Source: Trematomus loennbergii (taxonomy: Eukaryota > Chordata > Actinopteri > Perciformes > Nototheniidae). Taken from it: a DNA stretch of 64,000 nucleotides. Below the pieces are notes generated by a model. The model was given only the letters and a program-made list of their open reading frames with translations, was not told where the DNA came from and searched no databases. The translations under genes were made by a program, and so were the position numbers. Location: positions 34,613,244 to 34,677,243 of the forward strand of contig JAAOOA010000002.1 of assembly GCA_012861695.1 (NCBI GenBank). Direction: 5' to 3'. This document shows positions 24,171-42,861 of this stretch, piece by piece; position 1 is the stretch's first letter; every line of letters begins with the position of its first letter.

Positions 24171-26526
24171 GTGTTTTTGTATAATTTGTGTCCATAGATG
24201 GCAGCCATGAGTTCTGTTTTGCAGGAATCCAAAACCAAGTCCTGTTGCACAAACTTCAAACACTTTTACCTTTTACAACTTCAACCTGAACTTGTAGAGA
24301 GCAATGAGAAAGGCACTTGTACCAACCATAACACCAGCTCCAACAGTGGAAATAGAGACTTTACATCGACTAATGGAAGCATAATGATCTCCATCCCAGC
24401 AGGCTGGATGTGTCGCCTCTTTCCTTCCTGATCATCATAAGACAGAGAGTGGCAGAGGCGTGATTCAGGTCTATAAACCTGTATTGATTTGCTGCTCTCC
24501 TTCCTGCACAGTCCCTGCCTGGCCGGTGCCAGAGTAATTTGTCCCCCAGGTCTAAGGTTGCATGTGAATTTTCTGTTGTGTCAGCTGAGTTTAGTGCAGT
24601 GCATGCTTGAGAGGAGGTGAACTCTCATTATCCCATACTGCTTCAATTAAGAGCTCACTGTCAACCAAAGCAACATCTTAAACTCATTTATTACCTCCCG
24701 CAGTAGGCATCTCAGAAATGGCAATATTTCATCTTCCACAGTAGAGTGTGTGTAATTTTGTCACTAATACATCTGCAGCAGATAAAATCAGAACAGAAGA
24801 TGAAGGTTTTATGTAACATGAGGCAATCAGATTCATTTGTGTGTGTTCCTCTATTCCTACGGCCATATTGAATATTTCCACACCTCATGAATAATATCCA
24901 GTGCCAAAGCTCGGTGCCAGCGCAGGAAGTAGTGTGTCCTCTATGTAGTCGAGCAGAAAGTGAGGAAGAGGATGGGCGTGTAGCACAACTGATTTTTATG
25001 CAAGAGGTCAGAGGTCGTGTCAAATCACAGACCCTCATTTGCCTTTTAATACCATAACCACAACTTTGAATGTAAAGTGTTTTTAGTTCCTACCCCAAAG
25101 ATATATTAAAAAATATGTATTTTCATCACCACAATCTCTGCTTAAACTAAGTAGCAAGTGTCAATGAGAAAAAAATCGTATTGTTAATAGCTGCCATGTT
25201 ACTGTTTTCACATGTACATTTGTATACATTGATTTCCTTTGTATACACACAGCATAATTGCACAAACTTCAATGTCATTTTTTATGTTTCATGTCTATTA
25301 ATGATGTGATGTTTTTTTGTAGATTGACTGTGAAGAGTCAGAGAAACTTAGTTTTATTTCAATTAAGTTTTATTATTAACTCAGTGTTTAATTCTTGATA
25401 GTTTTTGCACTAATTTAAACAATGTATTTGTTCAAATCACTTTACTCTGCTGCATGTCTCCTCTCCAGGGTGTTTGTTCTTAAAGCGTCCCCGAGGATTT
25501 CCACACACCAATGTAAAGGTTCCCGGAAATACCAAGCTGTTATTATTGGAGGGGTGTTTTCTTTAGTACTTTAATCTGAAGTTCAGATTTCCTATTTTCT
25601 TATAAGATGTGCCTTAAAATATCACAGGTATACTTTACATTCAAAAATATGAATGTGGATTTTGATCTATAGGGTGAGAATTTATGTATCAAATGTGGCT
25701 AGAATCAAACCATTCAGCTGTCTTTGTCGTGTTTTATTTCTTGCAAGAAAGTTTAGTCAGTCATACAGAGAGCATACAGTCTGCTGAGTGAAAGACGAAT
25801 AATAGAGTTTCGGTTGCATATTTAAACACAGAGAGAGGAGTAAATGAGGGGTTGAGCTTGATGATACTGAAAGGAGCATTCTGGGAGTTAGGGAGGCCAT
25901 ATCAGGATGTTCTCAGTTCACATGAGTTGAAGGTCATACTGTTGGTGCACATAGAGTGTAACTAACACCATTGCAACAAATGTTCTTAATAAGGAATTTT
26001 CCCAAGCTTAGCTAAGAAGTGTGAGAAGAAGTAAATATAGATAAATGTTAGCAAATACGAATCACACAATGAGAAGTAAGGAAGTGAGTATAATATGTTT
26101 CTATTACAATCTATTTGTTGTGTTTTTGTAGTTTTTGAATGTATAGTCAGCATCAATCTTCCCTATCTTGTGGTAGGGTCCAGGTGCACGTTGTATAAGG
26201 TTTCTTTTCATTGAAAATACAAATGGTTGGTCTCCAACTCACCTCTAAAGGCTAGCTACTCCAGCAGCTAAACAGTCATCATAACAAACTGTAAGTAAGT
26301 CATTTTCTAACTGCTGGGGACACTTTGTTGATTGTTGTTTCCCATCTCTCTCTCCCCTCACCTCACTACTATCACTATCAAAAAAGGCACATAACACTTT
26401 ACCTCTTAGAACCTGTATCCACCCAACACATCACATCCTGATACATGTCATGGAGAGTTGCATCATGACTTCTTGACTAGCTGTGTAAAACAAAGAATGC
26501 AATGTAAATGTATGCAACAGGGTTGC
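24171..26526. other. Intergenic stretch, nothing supported
   Basis: No exon, RNA gene or bounded element supported. Small open frames only. Confidence 0.45.
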
Positions 26527-26534
26527 CTAATTAC

Positions 26535-27485
26535 TAGTGATGGCGAGATGAAGCCTTATGAAGCTTTGAAGCTTTCCAGCCAATTGGTTCGCAAAAGGGT
26601 TCATCTCATGAGGCTTCATCATGGGCTTCATTTGAACACAAACCCCCTATTGGTCAAAGTGTGTAAAACAGGCAGATTGGACATCTCAACAGTGTGCTCT
26701 ATCTCATATCGAGTTCCCAATTAGTAAAGCCTTAGAATAACTCTAAACAGCGAACATTAAATCATATGTTCATGTTAACAATTTGTTTTTATTCCAGTTG
26801 AATGATTGTGATTGAAAAGCCTAAGGAGGCTGGTAAACATTGCAAAGAGGGATTTGTATTCCTTAATAATATTCATAAATGTAACCATGTTGTAGCCTGA
26901 GAAAGGCTAAACCATATCAAAGAATACATTTATTAACTACATTATCTCATTTAGCTGTAGCTTTTATAAACAACAAAACATATGTATTGTTCAGTCGTTG
27001 AACCACGGACCCTGCGGTTGATAGTCAACTGCTTTCCAGCTGAACCACAGCCCACACACTGAATGTCCCTGAAAACACTACACCATATTTATTCCTGTAT
27101 TTATTCATTTATTTATTCATGTTTTTATTCCTACATTTATTTATGCTTGTATCTATTTATACTTATGACATGTTCCGACCTCTATATAAGTGAGGGTCTG
27201 AGCTCTTTTAATTCCATCGTGTCACCAGCGGACCCGGGTACAGGAGGGGTAATATGGTTCTTATTATACATCCATGGGTATTATGAGCGTTGTGGTTCAA
27301 CGGTTCAACCGATCTGAATCGCTTCCTGAAGCAGTCACGTGGTATCGACAGGCAGCGAGGCTTCGTTTGTCATCGATGACGTCACTGGCCCAAAACGATA
27401 CAAGCCTCGATACACGCTTCACAAAAAGCTTCGGGGATTACTCGACACACGCTCCGAAGCCTCGGCGCAATACGTAACATCACTA
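26535..27485. mobile_element. hAT-type DNA transposon with 8-bp target duplication
   Basis: The ends TAGTGATG and CATCACTA are inverse of each other and are flanked by a perfect 8-bp duplication, ctaattac (26527-26534 and 27486-27493), the hallmark of hAT insertion. Subterminal 'gaagcttt/gaggcttc' repeats occur on both sides. No transposase frame survives in the 951 bp. A tRNA-like antisense segment lies inside at about 26995-27052. Confidence 0.88.
26995..27052 (-). repeat. tRNA-like (SINE-head-like) segment
   Basis: Read on the minus strand, the segment starts GGCTGTGGTTCAGCTGG and later has GGTCCGTGGTTCAAC, resembling the 5' end/A-box and the T-arm/B-box of a tRNA at about the right spacing. 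The anticodon arm does not fold properly, so this is not called a tRNA gene. It may be a tRNA-derived relic captured by the hAT element. Confidence 0.3.
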
Positions 27486-27493
27486 CTAATTAC

Positions 27494-31857
<4,364 letters not shown>

Positions 31858-32370
31858 TACAGAGGGTGGTGAAAACTGCACAGAACATCACCAGGACGGA
31901 GCTGCCATCCATGGAGGACCTTTACTCCCAACGGCTCAGGAAGAAATCCCTACGGATTATCAAAGACCCCCATCACCCCAGCCACAAACTGTTCTGTCTG
32001 CTGCCGTCTGGCAGGCGTTACCGCAGCATCCTGACAAGAACCAACAGATTCAGAGACAGTTTCATACCACAGGCGATAAGACAGTTAAACACCTGAACTG
32101 CTGTAACAACATCCATAACATTCTGCTACTTAGTAATCATTTATCTATTTACCTAATATATCATTCAAATAGCTTGCATATAGACTCTTATTTCACTATT
32201 TCACTTTCTTTAAACTGTTCCTTTCTTTTTGCAGTTACTTTTAATATTTACTTGCACTATATTTTTCTGTCTTTCTGTAATATTGTGTTGCACTGTTGGA
32301 GAAGCCTGTGACTTAAGAATTTCATCGACATAACTAGCTATGGTTTATGACTAATAAAGAACCTTGTACA
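31858..32370 (+). mobile_element. 5'-truncated non-LTR retrotransposon (LINE), 3' end
   Basis: The frame at about 31860-32096 encodes the typical C-terminal tail of fish L2/CR1-group reverse transcriptases: ITRTELPSMEDLY, then IIKDPHHPSHKLF, LLPSGRRYRS and RTNRFRDSFIPQAIRQLN, then stop. A 3' UTR follows and ends 'tttcatcgacataactagct...aataaagaaccttg'. Two other tails of the same family lie at 48474-48560 (+) and 56151-56330 (-). The copy is heavily 5' truncated and is a relic, not a host gene. Confidence 0.82.
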
Positions 32371-32463
32371 CGTATGGGTGTTTGAGTGGCAGCAAACATG
32401 CACACCTAAAGGCACAAACATCCTCATGTCAGCTGTAGAGGGTGTACACCTCTAACCATAAAC

Positions 32464-34314
<1,851 letters not shown>

Positions 34315-34720
34315 TTTCTATGAAATATTGAACAGACATTCATGGTCACCAGGGGATGTATCCTGCTAACTTAAGTGACCCCTTGACTTTTTCTCTACAT
34401 CAACAACTATTGGATGGATTGCCAGGTCAAATATTTATTTTTTTCCAATCTCCAGATGACCTCTGGCCCAACCCGACCTGTGTGTTTATGACCTTATGTC
34501 TGCAAAAATAAACACATCAACCTCAGCTGTACTTTGTGTTAATTGCTAAATTACTAATTATACAACGTAAATACTGTAAAATAAGATAGTGAACATGATA
34601 AACCTTACAGCTAAACATTGCCATGTTAGCATTGCCCCTGTGAGCTGCATAGCATGTTGACAGGATCTTAGTCTTGTTTGTATTGATTAGTCATTGGCAT
34701 GTTGTAATTATGATAAAATG
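34315..34720. repeat. Degenerate teleost dispersed repeat
   Basis: Phrases such as 'cattcatggtcaccaggg', 'caacaactattggatggatt' and 'ccatgttagcattgcc' are characteristic of an old repeat abundant in teleost genomes, related to 11530-12330. Borders are approximate. Confidence 0.55.
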
Positions 34721-34953
34721 ATCCTCATAACCAATGACCCGGTTATTCTCATTAATCACAGTTTCACCTAACTAGTAAAAGACAATAGGAGCTGCAGAAA
34801 CCCCTTTCATAAGCACAACAACAGACATCTATCAGCCTGCCCCCCTACCCCCTCACATCATTCCTGTTTCCCTAGTATTTGCAATTGTGGGACTGCTCAG
34901 GTAAACCTTTGACCTCTGATTGTTACTGAACTTTTTGTTGTTATGTGTCTCAG

Positions 34954-37900
34954 GTCCAGGCGAAGAGTCAATTATTGAGATCAGACACAACATCACAGCA
35001 GTGCTGGGAGAGGACGTGCACCTGAGATGTATATATCTGGGAGAGAGCCAGATCCAGAGCGCCGAGTGGAAACGCCGGACAAGCTCCAAAATTAAATTTA
35101 AGAGACTGGCGGGATTTGCTGATGGCAAACCGTTTAGCCGTGGTAACGTCTCAAACCCAGTCTCTCTCACCAACCTCACAGTTCACATGCAGGTGTCCAG
35201 CGTGGAAGTAGAGGGAGAATACATCTGTGAGTTCAGATCAGAGGAAGAGTATGATTTCGACAGTGTATTCCTCACTGTAGTAGGTAAGCAAAGCTGGGTG
35301 TAATTCTTTAGTCATTAAAGGTAACCTGTTATGCCAAATCCACTTTTTCATGTCTTTTATAGATAAACATGTGTCCCCTCTGTGTAAAGAGATTCTGAAA
35401 GTTTCATGAAAAAGATTCACTCTCTTTTTGTCCTGATCCATTTATATAAAAACCGTCTGAAAATGAGCTGATCAGATTTTGGCCACTTTATGATGTCATA
35501 ACGATTTGGCTTGTGTAACCATTAGCCAATAACCAACCAAGGTAACACGTAACACCTTATCACCTGAATCTCTTCCTAGAGCACTATTGTGTTTTTTTAA
35601 CCAAATATCTCGCAGAGGGGCGTGGGGAGTGGCTCCTTATTTTCATCTAAAGTAAAGATAGGGAATCAGCACTTTTGAAACAGGGCTGAAACAGAGGGGC
35701 TTATGGGATGCTACAATGCATGATCTGTTTGGTATTTCGAGCCAAACACTTCAAAGACATGTTCTGTATATATCTGGAACCTAAACTATATTGATGAAAA
35801 ACAGTATAATAGGGGACCTTTAAAAACACTGACAATGTGGTTTGACATGACTTTTTCTTCTCAGCTCGGCCAGATATTCAGGTCGAGGTGAACTCAGAGA
35901 CTATAAACGGCGCTCACTACCAGGCGGTGTCGTGCTCTGCGTTCGGTGGCCGACCTGTACCTCAGATCAGCTGGTTGGTCGACAGCCGCCCTCTTTCAGA
36001 TTACCCTTTCACTGTGAACGTGAGTGAAACCCTTCACTCAAACGGAACCTCCACCCTGAGCAGCATCCTGCGCTTCCCCACCCACCTGCAAGACGAGGAC
36101 AGCGTGACATGCGTGGTCCAACATCCAACCCTCCCAAAGCCCACTCTCACCACAGTGAGGGTGGAAACCTTCAGTAAGCTCAATGTTTTCAGTGTTGCTG
36201 TGTTTCTCCGTCCATGCTGCCAGGAGGTGACATATTGTATTGCATCACCAGTCAGGGTCTTTTTGTAAACGTGCATCATGACTCAGCATCTCACAACACA
36301 ATAACATTTTCCTGCTGATTTTTCACACTGGCCCTTCCTTCCCACTCTATAGACATACACAGTGACAGACCATAAATCACATTGCACAATGCAATGCATT
36401 CATGTGGGAATGCACTCTTTTCACTGGCGTCGAGCATATGGAACAACATAATGCAGCAACAGCCCAGTAACTAATTATTAACACACCACAGTGCAGTAAG
36501 CAATTAAATTGCTTTTTTTAATCAACCATTTTTTTAAACTCAAATATTGATTACAAAAAAAAACATTTCTAGTTGAGTGGTGACATTTATTTTCCAAAGT
36601 TCCCACTTTCAACACCAACAAAGTTTTTGCACACCATAAGGTATGAATGTAAACATGTAGAAAACAAGGACATTTGCTTTATTTAGACACAAGAATATTT
36701 ATTTTCAAATAATTCATCTTCAGATGGCACTAGCATCTAGAAGTCTAACACGACTCATGTACAACTTTAAAGCAAGTACAAGGAGCTAGTAGTAAAGATA
36801 CTAAAACACTCAAAAGCTTGGATTTCTTGTCACCTCAACTAAACCAGCAATGTTTAATTTTACACCACACATTTAGGCTCCTGCCTTATGTTAAATTGAA
36901 ATTAAGGATTCAATTGAATTCCTCTTTATCCGTCACGTATACAGTGACATTTGGTGCAGGGCAGCTGGAGGCCAACATCAGACAAATCAGTTGGCCCAAT
37001 CTTAGCAAATGTACCTGTGGTGCAGTATAATGTTGCTCATGAGGACCTTTTAAATTTGGTCATCAATCTTTAAAAGCTCTCACTAATGCTCCTCCTCGCG
37101 GAATGCCGGTTTCAAACTGAGATGCCCCCTACTGGTCACATACTGCATTTTGGCTGCTTTGCTCTCATTAGCATGATAGGGCCAGCTCATTTATCCATAA
37201 TACTTTCACACCCCACTGAAGTAATGCAGCTTAGGCTATAGGTAATTCTCCAACTGCAGTGGTTAAATCTACACATAACTTAGGTGTTAACAGATTAAAG
37301 CGATTAAAGTGCTTAACTCACTTTAATCGCACACACCCTTCCTCAACTCATTAGGAATGGCTGGCTATTGTACAACGCCACAACATTTATATATTTGCTA
37401 ATAGCCTGTGATCTCTGCTGATTCCCTTTATTAAATCCTGTGGTTCTCTCAGCGTTGGTTGGACAGCAGCTGGGCCAGACATCTGCTCTCAGCTGCAGCC
37501 CGGCCAACAGATGGGACAGGTGATAAGCTTAAGTCAGCACTTTCCAGAACCAAGCAGAAGCCCCTCACTGCTCGTGTTTAGCTAACATTCAGCTCATCCG
37601 GCCACCGGCTTCCTATTCAACAAAAACACCCTGAGCCTCAACTTGATATCTGACTTTTTAATTTGCTGGAAAAAACATTAAAAATAACTCTTCTCGCCTT
37701 TCTTCCTGCCCTTTTAGCAAGTCCAAATGTGACTATTAAAGCAGAGATGGTACAAAACGGAGGAAGTGAGATCTGGGTGGTCTCGTGCATTTCGTCTGGA
37801 GGGAGACCTGACACCGACATCGCCTTGGCTTTGAACACTGACGAAGATCTGCAGAGAGAGGAGCACTCAGACTCAGACACAAAGACCAGCTCAGTGCTCC

Positions 37901-40900
37901 TCCCTGCAGCTGTGTACGAGGGGGTCAATGTCACCTGTGTGTTTGACCATCCTACATTTACAGACAAAGTGTCACGAGTCCTAACACTGCCGTCTTTTTG
38001 TGAGTGTTATCAGCATTCTGCTTCTGAAAAACTGCTGATGCTCGTGATGTAGAAGTCACAGAGAGTATATGTGCTTTTTATTCTGCAGATTTGTCTGGAG
38101 TTCAGTTATTGTTCTCAGAGATGAGAAACAACAGTGATGACTCTCAAGGCACTGAATCTTTAGAGCTAAAGGACGGACAGAGTGACACCGTCATCAGACT
38201 GCAGGTCACGGGAAATGTGCCACATTACAACGTCACCTGCCAGAAGTAAGAAATATTCATGTGAAACTGGTAACTGTTTATTTAGGTTTTGAATGTTTTG
38301 TTTTGTTTTGCAGTCTCGTGCAAAGAAAAAAAAATATGGGGTGACATATTGACAAAAACAACATCAATGCTCCTTTTTTCCTCCTGTACGCATAGACTGA
38401 AACAACTAGAGGATGTGGTAACACGTCTGTTGGCACCAAACCACAAGCGATAGACTGCAGGAACCAGATTTAGAAATGTTTCCTGAATGAAAAAACACTC
38501 ATATTTTAATGTTGGTAAAACATTAAAATGAAGAATGAATTCCTCCTTGTGTTATTGCTTGTGTTGCCTTTTAGAGATGATGGACCGTTGCCTGAGGGTG
38601 TGGAGCTGGTTGGCAGCAGCCTCACAGTTCAGGGTCCTGTGGAGCATTGGCACGCCGGCCTGTATGAATGTTCCTTCTCATATCACCATCTTAAAGCAAC
38701 GCTGAAGTTTAACGTCACAGTTAAACCTCAAGTTATACAGCCTGGTAAGTGAAAGTCTCTGCATATGTTTCTTTCCATGACTACATTTTGAAATGTCTGT
38801 ATTATTCCTCTATAAATTATTGATGTGGATCCTTCTATCTTCTCAGTGCCTCCAACAATACGGGTTGATTTGCGGGCTGAAGATGGACACAGTGTGATTG
38901 AGTGCTCAGCAGCTGATGCTGTTCCCGTTGCTAACATGTCCTGGCTTCTACCAGAGGGTGTGTCTGGAGTCTCTTGGTTCAATTTCACTTCTCATAATGG
39001 AAGCCACTCTGTCAGAGGAGTTTTACTCCTCCCTGCCTGCTCGCCTTGGGAGCTCACTGCAGAGTGTGTGATAAATCACCCTGCGTTTGAGGAGCCAGAA
39101 AACAGAAGCATAACTCTCCCTCTTTGCGGTATGTTCGACAAATCATGCAATGGATGATTTTGTCTGAGTACTGGACACATTTGGCTGTAGAAGTGTCATA
39201 TATTTTATATTTTTACTCAAAACCACTTCCTTTAGTTTCACTTCTCTTTCCCACTCAGCTCGCCCAAACATCACCATCAACTCCAGCACTGAGAGGAGAG
39301 ATGGTGTGGAGTACACAGAGGTGGACTGCTCTGTGGAGAGTGTTGCCCCTGCAGCAACAATAACCTGGCATGTTGGAAACAGTGACAACAGCATCAGTTA
39401 TCTGTCTGAGACCCAGGTCCAGGCTGATGGTCTGGTATCGGCCCGCAGCTCTGCACGCTTCTTGTCTTCTTTGTATTCTGGTCAGAATTTGACGTGTACG
39501 GTGGAGCATCTGAGCCTGGAGGCACCAGAAACAAAAACAATACACATTCTTGGGCCGAGTACGTTATTTCTTTCTTCGAGATATTTCTCTCTGTGACTCA
39601 CACAGCTGCTCACCCCCTTCCTGTCACTCCTTGTTTTCTCTTTCAGAAGCCCCTCTGATGAGTGTGTCAGTGGTGAGACAGCAGGACTCTCCCCTCTGGC
39701 TGGCAGTGTGTAACTGCACAGGGGAGGGTGTGGGGACCAACCTCAAATGGGTCCTTCCCGAAAACGCCAAAGGCCTGACATCCCTGCACTCAGAGTCTGA
39801 AGGGTATGTCCGGAAAGCCCGGCTGACTTATCTGTTCCCTCTGGCCCTTCATGAGGGGCAGCAGCTGACCTGTGTCTATCAGTCTGAACATGGAGCTACA
39901 GAGACAAAGACCCTTCCCATCCCCAGATACTGTGAGTTTAACACAAAAAAGGCTTTTATGAACTTCTAAACTCCCAATAATTCACAGTGATGCATTCAGC
40001 GATGGTTTACCTGACTTTCCTGCAGATATCTCCGCTGTGACAGTCCTTAACCATACCACTCCTCTGCAAAGCCGCTACGGTGATGGACCCTTTGCACACA
40101 GACTGGCTCTCCAGGAGGATCATCACAACCAGAGAATACTGCTCCGAGTCGAGGGAAATGTACCAGAGTACAACCTCAACTGTAAAAGGTGGTGTATCCT
40201 CTGTTATCTCAGAAAACCATCAGTAGGAAGCACCTGCATGCAACACAAAATAAATGTTTCCCCCATTGATGAGAGTTAAGAATTACCAACCTTAAAATGT
40301 TAACTGGATTGTTTGCACGACATGGACATCATCCAGGATAATTTCGATACTAAAGAGTTGGTTTGAAGATATTCCTTTTTTCTTGTTTTTCTTGTTAACA
40401 CATTGCACGAAAAGACAAAAAACATAAATGAATGGTCAGTGTAGCACTGGCCTGATACAGCTTGTTCCACAGTCCTTTTGTTGTCCAAAACACCTGGGCA
40501 GTTCCCCAAACACACCCTGCAGCCTTAATAATCACGAGAGCACACATGTATTCGGGGCTGAAAAAAGCCCACAACTTATTCACATTTACTCCTGTTACAT
40601 AAGTGCCGGAGTGATTTATAAACTTACTACAAACAAGTTAAACTTCACATTGGTTGGGATAAATGTTCAACAATGTATTTAGTAAGCACTTATGGGGGAG
40701 ACAGCATTGAGTAAGGAAGTCAGTAACATTTGAAAGATGACCAAACACATTGATGGTTTTGGTCTTTTCAAGTGATATAGGACCAAAGACAATCGATTTT
40801 TAGACATATTCAGTTAAAAATCTCTTGCGTTTCAGGAGTGACGGCTCATCTGTCAAAATGGACGGTGTTGCCATGGTGTTCCCGTCAGAGCTCACAGAGC

Positions 40901-42638
40901 AGGATGAAGGCCTCTACAGCTGCCAGGCGTCCTTCTACCACCACACAGCCACAGTCAACATACAGGTGGAGGTCACGAGCGAGGAAAAACATCTAGGTGA
41001 GCTGTCATAAAAAAAAAAATGGCTTTCTGAGCATATCAATATCCTGAAGTGTGTTTCAAATATAAATATGAGCTTTTCTGAGACTTTTGTTTAATATTTG
41101 TGGTTAATACAACTGTGTCTATGTATGTGTTTCAGCAATTGCAGCCATAATCTGCATGTCTTCGGCTTTGGCTATCCTCCTCATCCTCGCTGTCACCCTG
41201 TGGGTCTGCTGGTAAGTTAAATGGCTGCACAGGTTACAGGAGGGAGAGCAGGTGATGTGTTGCAAATTAGGGCAACTCTGTCTGTGGCACACTATACGAG
41301 ACAAACAGGATGCGCGGATCGCATACCCAACCAACCCACTAACCCCAGCATCAGGCTGTTATTCACAAACAGGAAACAGTGTGGCTGAAGCAGACAGGTG
41401 CCTCTGCCACCACAGCCCCGTCTGTAGACAGGTAGAAAATGTTCCATTTGTCAGTGAGAAAATCAGAGCTATTTTCCATTTTCCTCGTTGGCCCATTATC
41501 ACTAACGCCACATTGAAAAAGGGAAGATAAAAAGTCCACATCTTCAGGAAGTTATTAGTATAATGAAATTTGAGCTCCAATTCATCAATGAGAAAACTCC
41601 ACAAATCCAACTGTAATCTTTGCTTTTGAGAATAAGAAACAGTGAATCACTCGTCTTTTACGACTGATGTGGGATATCTGTCACAAACTGTTTATGATTT
41701 CTGCCTGCAGAAGTTTCCACATTTTCAAATTCACTGCCAGATCTAACTTCTGTCAGGACCGTTTATCAGGATCAGATCTTGCTGGGAATAAATCTGCACT
41801 GTGCGGCACAACAGCGGTTCAGAAGCATTTTCAATAGGCCTGGCTCTGTGGTCAGAACATTTGGTCAAGGTGCCATTGGTTGACAGATCCCCTGCTCCAG
41901 TGGGAGGGTCCTGTCAGGCTAATTTGGGAAGGTCAGTCACGCAGTGTACACCAAGAAAACATGACTCCCCGGGAGAAAAACTATTTTGGGACCAACGTTA
42001 AACCCCCTGACCCCCCTCCAGTGCTGGGGACACATTTTGACCCCAGCTGTCTTCATTGGGTTGTCACTGAGGTTATGAATGTACAAAGTGAGCTGCTGCC
42101 TCTGACATGAGAGAGAAGGATGAGGCCTCGGGTCACCCCTCGCTGTCTGTCTCATTGACCCTCCTCTGGCATAATGCATCACACCTGCAACATGTCCATC
42201 TGAACTGAAGTCAGAGTGTTAGATTGAGTCACAGGGCCATCTAGTGGTGTCGTTCAGCCCTACGAGTTCCTCAGAAGTGTGTACACAGGATTTCTCATGA
42301 TTCATACAATCTGTTTTTTGTTCTACAGCAAAGGATACAGCAAGACACAATATAAGGTATGTTTGGATTCAGTTAACATGGACAAAGTGTTTTTTCTGGT
42401 TTTATTAACTTATGATGCACATTTAAAACTTTAAAAATAATTATCTCAAACTGTTCTTTTTGTCTTACTTTCTCTCATAATACTTCAGAAGAAGGAGTCT
42501 TTCTCGGCCTTGACCTCTATGATGCAGGAGCCCGGCTCTCCTGAGGTGAAGAAGCCAGCAGTGACAGAAAACGACAGTGAGGAATACGATCAGCTGGTCA
42601 ATTTCTCCATAGTCATCGATCTCAAGAGCACAGTGTAA
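34954..42638 (+). CDS. Eight-Ig-domain nectin/CD96-like type I membrane receptor (start exon not found)
   Basis: Exons: 34954-35283, 35865-36173, 37718-37999, 38089-38245, 38575-38744, 38847-39128, 39259-39558, 39647-39931, 40026-40188, 40836-40996, 41136-41211, 42329-42356, 42489-42638 (stop 42636-42638). Phases agree throughout (2 + 897 codons), giving 896 residues plus a missing signal exon. Rough order: V domain 1-110 (LGEDVHLRC to GEYICEF); C-type domains at 110-213 and 213-307; a nectin-D3-like domain split over two exons, 307-416; C-type domains at 416-510, 510-610 and 610-705; a second split D3-like domain 705-813; membrane segment about 816-836 (ICMSSALAILLILAVTLWVC); tail of about 60 residues with SEEYDQLV and C-terminal KSTV. 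The C-type domains carry the nectin-D2-like 'C-x-V-x-H-P' strand (VTCVVQHP, LTCTVEH). Several N-glycosylation sequons are present. Nectins have three Ig domains, so this is expanded. The position next to a nectin-3 gene resembles human NECTIN3-CD96; orthology to CD96 is only a hypothesis. Confidence 0.88.
35315..35823 (+). mobile_element. TTAA-flanked MITE, copy 2, in intron 1 of the multi-Ig gene
   Basis: Runs from TTAAAGGTAACCTGTTATGC to 'ataataggggacctttaa', with TTAA at both borders. The internal sequence matches the copy at 871-1541. It fills most of the 581-bp intron 35284-35864 and ends about 41 bp before the acceptor. Confidence 0.85.
36174..37717 (+). other. Intron of the multi-Ig gene
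   Basis: A 1.5-kb intron between the exons for Ig domains 2 and 3. No further exon or clear mobile element recognised. Confidence 0.6.
41212..42328 (+). other. Intron between TM exon and cytoplasmic exons of the multi-Ig gene
   Basis: No additional exon or bounded element recognised in 1.1 kb. Confidence 0.6.
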
Positions 42639-42855
42639 AGATAAAATCAGCTTCGGATTACATATTCTGCACAAACTATAAGGCTTACAGCAACTGCCAC
42701 ATTGTTCATTATTTCAGTGTATTTTTATGAGCATTAATTGTGAGATTGTTTCTTTTTAACCAATTTGTATTGACTCGCATTACTTTGGCACTTTTTTAAC
42801 TTACTTGAATTTTGTATGTTTTTTTAATGCAGATTGTATTTTTTTTGTATTTCTG

Positions 42856-42861
42856 AATAAA
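42856..42861 (+). other. Polyadenylation signal of the multi-Ig gene
   Basis: AATAAA about 218 bp after the stop codon, followed within about 20-30 bp by a T-rich stretch. Confidence 0.7.

Noticed and set aside
26995..27052. Functional tRNA gene on the minus strand
   Set aside because: The anticodon arm does not pair properly and the sequence is inside a transposon; kept only as a tRNA-like relic.
34876..34900. Possible mini-exon (tatttgcaat...gctcag|gtaaac) before the multi-Ig V exon
   Set aside because: Splice-like signals exist, but it has no start codon or convincing signal peptide and its phase is ambiguous.
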